Assembly: GCA_041393535.1 (NCBI GenBank) | Contig: JAWKJY010000009.1 | Coordinates: 131,133-195,132 of the forward strand | Source: JAWKJY01 sp041393535 | GTDB lineage: Bacteria; Actinomycetota; Thermoleophilia; Gaiellales; Gaiellaceae | Direction: 5' to 3' | Length of the DNA: 64,000 nt | Notes under the pieces: generated by a model | Databases searched by the model: none | What the model was told of the DNA's origin: nothing | Seen by the model: only the letters and a program-made list of their open reading frames with translations | Part shown: positions 60,749 through 64,000 of the stretch, in pieces | How the letters are laid out: each line of letters starts with the position of its first letter | Position numbering within the stretch: position 1 is the stretch's first letter | Made by a program: the position numbers and the translations under genes

Positions 60749-61401
60749 GCACCGAGCCGGCGGCGGCCGGGGCGGACGACGCGGGGGAGACGCCCGACCG
60801 CGCGCGCCGCACCCGCTCGCGCGCGCGCTTCGAGGCGCGCCAGCGGGAGATCGTCGACATCGCGGCGCGGCTGTTCGCCGACCGCGGCTACCACGCGACG
60901 TCGGTCGACGACCTGACCGCGGCGACGGGCCTGCAGCGCGGCGGGCTGTACCACTACATCGGCAGCAAGGAGGCGCTGCTCTTCCGCATCCACGAGCGCT
61001 TCATCGCGCCGCTGCTCGAGGCGGCGCGCGAGATCGAGCAGCGCGACGAGCCGGCGGAGCAGCGGCTCCGCGCGCTGGCCCGCGCGCTGATGCGCGACAT
61101 CGCCGACTACCAGCCGCAGGTCACCGTCTTCATCCAGGAGTGGCGGACGATCCGGGCCGACCCGCGGGCGGGCGAGCTGGTCGAGGCGCGGCGCGCGTTC
61201 GAGGCGGTGCTCGAGCGCGTCCTCGCCGACGGCGTGGCCGAGGGGACGTTCCGGCTCGACGACGCGCGGCTCGCCCAGCTCGGCTTCCTCGGGATGTTCA
61301 ACTACAGCTACCAGTGGTTCCGCAGCAGCGGCGGCGTCCCGCCCGAGCAGGTCGCCGACCGCTTCTGCGACGTCTTCCTGGACGGCATCCGTGCCCGTTG
61401 A
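60745..61401 (+). CDS. TetR family transcriptional regulator
   Basis: This is a 218-residue TetR regulator. The N-terminal helix-turn-helix is IVDIAARLFADRGYHATSVD with LTAATGLQRGGLYHYIGSKEALLF, and the ligand domain has LARALMRDIADYQPQVTVFI and LGFLGMFNYSYQWF. The pattern matches the FadR/KstR2-like group that senses acyl-CoA-type ligands. GTG 60745 overlaps the fusion gene stop (GTGA). It most likely binds the 56824-56841 palindrome and represses its own operon. Confidence 0.95.
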   Translation: MSTEPAAAGADDAGETPDRARRTRSRARFEARQREIVDIAARLFADRGYHATSVDDLTAATGLQRGGLYHYIGSKEALLFRIHERFIAPLLEAAREIEQRDEPAEQRLRALARALMRDIADYQPQVTVFIQEWRTIRADPRAGELVEARRAFEAVLERVLADGVAEGTFRLDDARLAQLGFLGMFNYSYQWFRSSGGVPPEQVADRFCDVFLDGIRAR

Positions 61402-61432
61402 GTCGCGGCGGAAGGCCTGGTAGCGTCGGCTC

Positions 61433-61801
61433 ATGCCGAGGGAGCCCGTCCTCTCCGAGCTCGCCGCGATCCCCTGGCAGCCGATCACGGACCTCTGGCC
61501 GAACGTGCCACCCGGGCCCGAGATCAAGCTGCTCAGCCGGGACGACGAGACGGGCGCCGTGACCCTGCTCCTGAAGGCGCCGCCCGGCTGGGCGACGCCA
61601 CGGCCCGAGTCGCACTCGGTCGTGCAGGAGGACATCCTGCTGGAGGGCGAATGCGTCTTCGGTGAGACGCGCTACCGCGCGCCCGCGTACTTCTGCTTTC
61701 CCGCGAACCACGTCCATCCGGCCGTTCGCACGGACACCGGCTTCACGATGATCGTGACGTTCTCCGGGCCGTTCGACGTGACGTACCACGCGTCGGCGTA
61801 G
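61433..61801 (+). CDS. Cupin-fold protein
   Basis: This is a 122-residue cupin-like barrel with PITDLWPNVPPGPEIKLLSRDD, the metal region in HSVVQEDILLEGECVFGE (HxxxxxE-type) and a second strand set AYFCFPANHVHPAVRTDTG. Such small cupins act as sugar isomerases, dioxygenases or ligand sensors. ATG 61433 lies 31 bp after the TetR stop and could be co-transcribed. A hairpin follows. Function open. Confidence 0.87.
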   Translation: MPREPVLSELAAIPWQPITDLWPNVPPGPEIKLLSRDDETGAVTLLLKAPPGWATPRPESHSVVQEDILLEGECVFGETRYRAPAYFCFPANHVHPAVRTDTGFTMIVTFSGPFDVTYHASA

Positions 61802-61838
61802 GCGCCGTGTCTCGCGCGACTGCGCGCAACCTTGCCCG

Positions 61839-61873
61839 GCTCCGGCCACCCGCCGGCGAGCGGCGGCCGGAGC
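61839..61873. terminator. Hairpin after the cupin gene
   Basis: GCTCCGGCC (61839-61847) and GGCCGGAGC (61865-61873) are perfect 9-bp arms with further pairing inside the 17-base loop. It lies between the cupin stop and the NTF2-like start and has no U-tract. Confidence 0.5.
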
Positions 61874-61945
61874 GCGGGGTCGGCAGCCGGGGCGCCGGAG
61901 CGTACAACCGGGCCAGCGACGACGGGCGAGCGGGAAGGAGCGACG

Positions 61946-62332
61946 ATGGTTGCGCACGACCTCGAGCAGGAGCTCGCAGGCCTCTACCGCAGGTGGTTCG
62001 CCGCGCTCGCGGCGCGCGACCGCACGTTCTTCGAGCAGACGCTCGCCGACGACTGGTACTACGTCGACATCGTCGGCACGGTGCGCGACCGCGACGCCTA
62101 CCGGGAGATGGTCGACCTCGTCCCACCGGACCTGAAGCTCGAGATGGTCGGCTTCGAGCTGCGGGAGAAGGGCGACGTCGTCCTCGTCCGTGGGACGTAC
62201 CTCGTCGAGGCCGTGCTGCTCGACGGGCGAGACGTCGGCTCGGAGACGCAGTTCACCGCCGCGTGGGAGCGCGGCCCCGACGGCCGCCTGCGCTGCCTGC
62301 TCCACCACGCCACGCGTACGGAGACCGCCTGA
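61946..62332 (+). CDS. SnoaL/NTF2-like protein
   Basis: This is a 128-residue NTF2-fold protein with LYRRWFAALAARDRTFFEQTL, DDWYYVDIVGTVRDRDAY, and a C-terminal TQFTAAWERGPDGRLRCLLHHATR. ATG 61946 has GAAGGAG six bases upstream. It is a separate unit after the hairpin and before the nucleotidyltransferase. The typical pair of aromatic residues in the pocket is present. Reaction unknown. Confidence 0.87.
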   Translation: MVAHDLEQELAGLYRRWFAALAARDRTFFEQTLADDWYYVDIVGTVRDRDAYREMVDLVPPDLKLEMVGFELREKGDVVLVRGTYLVEAVLLDGRDVGSETQFTAAWERGPDGRLRCLLHHATRTETA

Positions 62333-62417
62333 GGCCGGGAGCGCGGCCGCTACCGTAGGGGCCTCCGTCGCGCGGCCGCGGCAGGGCCGTCGTCGGCGCA
62401 GCGCGCCGGAGCCCGCC

Positions 62418-63518
62418 ATGCCCGACCCAGCCACGCAGACCGCCCGCCGGGCGAGCCCCGCCCCGGTCTCCCGCGAGCTCGCGCTCCTGCGACACCTGGT
62501 CCGCGGCGAGCGCGACCCGCTCGCCACGGACCTCGCCGACCCGGCCCTCGTCCAGTCCCTGCTCCTCGTCGCGCGCCGCCACCGCCTGGCGTCGTACGCG
62601 TACGCCCGGCTGCGCGAGCTCGGGCTCGTCCCGCTGCTTCCGCCGCCGCTCGCGACCGCAGCGAAGGCGACCGCGCTGCTCGAGCAGCGCCGGGTCGAGC
62701 AGCTGGCCGCCGAGCTGGGACGGCTCGACGGCCTCGCCACGGCGGCCGGCGTCCCGCTTCTCTTCCTGAAGGGGCCGCTCTTCGCGCAGCGCTACTACGG
62801 GTCGGTCGACGCGCGCGGCGTCGCCGACCTCGACGTGCTCGTGCGCGACCCGGCGGCGCTCGAGCCCGTGCTGCTCGCCGCCGGCTACCGCCGCGCGTTC
62901 CGCGTGCCGGTCACCCTGCGCATCGGGCGGGCCTTCGCGCACCACTTCGAGTACGAGCGCGGCGACGTCCACGTCGACGTCCACTGGGCGCTCCAGCGCC
63001 AGGCGGGCTTCCGCCTCGACCACGGGCGCGTCTGGTCGACCGCGACCGAGGTCGAGCTCGCCGGGCGCCGGTACGCCGCGGCGTCCGACGAGGTGGAGCT
63101 GGTGCTGCAGCTGCTCGGGCTGGTCACGGACGTCCAGGTCGGGAAGCTCGTCCTGCGCACCGCGGTCGACGTGCGGCAGCTGCTCGCCGCGGTCGGCGGC
63201 GGAATCGACTGGGATGCCTTCGCGGCGGCGCGCGAGCGTGAGCGCATCCTCCGCCCGTGCGTGTACGCGCTTCGCGCGACGCACGACCTGCTCGACGAGC
63301 GGCCCGCCGACCCGGCGCTCGCGCGGCTGCTCGACCGCCCGCTGCGCGGGCTGCCGCCCGTCGAGCTGGCCACGCGCGTCGCGCTCGGCGGCCCGCTCGG
63401 CCCCCGCGAGCGGCTGCGGGCGCTCGGCGTCTACGAGTCGGGCCGGCCGGTGTCGGCCGCCTGGTGGGCGGTCTCGCTGCCCGCGCGGCTCGCCGTGTAC
63501 GGCCTGACCCGGCACTGA
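62418..63518 (+). CDS. Nucleotidyltransferase family protein (NTP_transf_5-like)
   Basis: This is a 366-residue protein resembling the uncharacterised nucleotidyltransferase group PF14907. It has VPLLFLKGPLFAQRYYG, the catalytic-type GVADLDVLVRDP (DxD), then HFEYERGDVHVDVHWAL, and a helical C-terminal half. Proteins of this type are often in capsule or O-antigen regions. ATG 62418 has a weak GGAG-type site. It does not sit near the glyco-operon in this window. Reaction unknown. Confidence 0.82.
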   Translation: MPDPATQTARRASPAPVSRELALLRHLVRGERDPLATDLADPALVQSLLLVARRHRLASYAYARLRELGLVPLLPPPLATAAKATALLEQRRVEQLAAELGRLDGLATAAGVPLLFLKGPLFAQRYYGSVDARGVADLDVLVRDPAALEPVLLAAGYRRAFRVPVTLRIGRAFAHHFEYERGDVHVDVHWALQRQAGFRLDHGRVWSTATEVELAGRRYAAASDEVELVLQLLGLVTDVQVGKLVLRTAVDVRQLLAAVGGGIDWDAFAAARERERILRPCVYALRATHDLLDERPADPALARLLDRPLRGLPPVELATRVALGGPLGPRERLRALGVYESGRPVSAAWWAVSLPARLAVYGLTRH

Positions 63519-63719
63519 CCTGGCCGGGCCGGCGGGGGCGTCGCGCCCGCGTCGCCGCGGTTGCCGGTCCCCGCGGGCACGGCGTCGGCCCGACGACCTC
63601 CCCGGATGGGCCGACCGGCGCACGCTTCGCTCGCCGACCGGGCAAACGTCCCGCCGCGGCATTGACCCCGAACGTGGCGGCGTGCGAGCATCGCGCAGGC
63701 CCCGAGGGAAGGACAGCGG

Positions 63720-64000
63720 ATGCAGGTGAACATCGACCAGCCGACCTGGGATCAGGAGCTCGACCGCGAGAGGTACCGCTGGAAGCGAGCCTACGTCGGT
63801 CGCCAGGCCGGCTGCGCGCAGCTCGGCGCGTCGCTCTACGAGGTCCCGCCAGGCGCCGAGGCGTTCCCGCTCCACGCGCACATGGCGAACGAGGAGCTGA
63901 TGATCGTCCTGACCGGCCGGCCGACGCTCCGGACGGTCGACGGGGAGCGCGGGCGCGCGCCCGGCGCCGGCGGGGGCTGCGCGGGGGGCGGGGGGGGGGC
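63720..64000 (+). CDS. Cupin domain protein, 3' end missing
   Basis: This is the first 93 codons of a cupin-2 barrel protein: ELDRERYRWKRAYVGRQAGC, then LGASLYEVPPGAEAFPLHAH and EELMIVLTGRPTLRTVDGE, with the metal-ligand His/Glu pattern HAHMANEEL. GGGAAGGACAGC lies just before ATG 63720. Past about 63950 the sequence turns into G/C-only repeats ending in poly-G, where family motifs are lost; this is likely bad sequence at a contig end. Confidence 0.75.
   Translation, partial: MQVNIDQPTWDQELDRERYRWKRAYVGRQAGCAQLGASLYEVPPGAEAFPLHAHMANEELMIVLTGRPTLRTVDGERGRAPGAGGGCAGGGGG

Noticed and set aside
1..64000. CRISPR arrays, tRNA or rRNA genes
   Set aside because: No regularly spaced direct repeats of suitable length were seen, and no cloverleaf or rRNA-like stretch was recognised. 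Small tRNAs could be missed by eye.

Overview
The window is about 64 kb of very GC-rich DNA (roughly three quarters G+C, strong GAG/CTC/CGC codon bias, many GTG and a few TTG starts, genes packed with ATGA/GTGA overlaps). The gene content is that of a soil or aquatic actinobacterium, most like a Thermoleophilia/Solirubrobacterales-type genome. This is an inference from composition and gene types: hydantoinases, HpaB-like monooxygenases, SpoIIE-type phosphatase, a DUF1206 protein and a secreted RTX-like repeat protein. No rRNA, tRNA, CRISPR array, intact insertion sequence or replication origin was found.

Layout. 1-7.8 kb: left-truncated hyuA; an SDR / NTF2-like / hydrolase operon; an HpaB-type monooxygenase operon with an unusual tandem alpha/beta-barrel partner; MaoC; VOC. 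7.4-15 kb: AraC, VOC and reductase genes; GNAT with a zinc-ribbon protein; an MMPL transporter; a methyltransferase; a protein-tyrosine-phosphatase-like enzyme; a DUF1206 membrane protein. 15-24.3 kb: a flavin monooxygenase with a hydrolase; an operon of NTF2-like, HyuA, a half-length HyuB, a full HyuB and a Crp/Fnr regulator; a divergent cyclase. 24.3-31.7 kb: a sparse stretch with inverted repeats and a 30-bp minisatellite, a baeRF-type protein, SDR and hydrolase, and a two-gene ABC exporter. 31.9-33.2 kb: protocatechuate 3,4-dioxygenase pcaHG. 33.3-40.9 kb: a six-gene overlapping operon (GT28-like transferase, kinase, GT4, GT4, kinase, ABC exporter) that looks like a self-contained machine for making and exporting a phosphorylated glycoconjugate. 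40.9-48.2 kb: a catabolic run with a Rieske oxygenase, SDR, Rieske ferredoxin, a truncated helicase, a second HpaB, an aldolase, a deacetylase-like hydrolase and a cysteine hydrolase. 48.4-56.7 kb: stand-alone nuoB, a deacetylase, a phytoene-desaturase-like oxidoreductase, a badly frame-broken RTX-like secreted protein and a 984-residue PAS/GAF/SpoIIE/HATPase protein. 56.9-64 kb: a fused HyuA-HyuB protein with a clear TetR-type operator and its TetR gene, cupins, an NTF2-like protein and a nucleotidyltransferase.

How the genes work together. Much of the window is aromatic, cyclic-amide or ketone catabolism: three separate hydantoinase/oxoprolinase systems with three architectures, two HpaB monooxygenases, a Rieske system, an intradiol dioxygenase, several SDRs and alpha/beta hydrolases, and four small NTF2/SnoaL-like proteins placed beside them. 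The glyco-operon is the best candidate for an undescribed system.

Caution. About twenty single-base reading-frame breaks occur in otherwise well-conserved genes. Several are explained by one missing base in a short homopolymer, and the window ends in poly-G. Most of the apparent pseudogenes are therefore more likely unpolished sequence than real decay.
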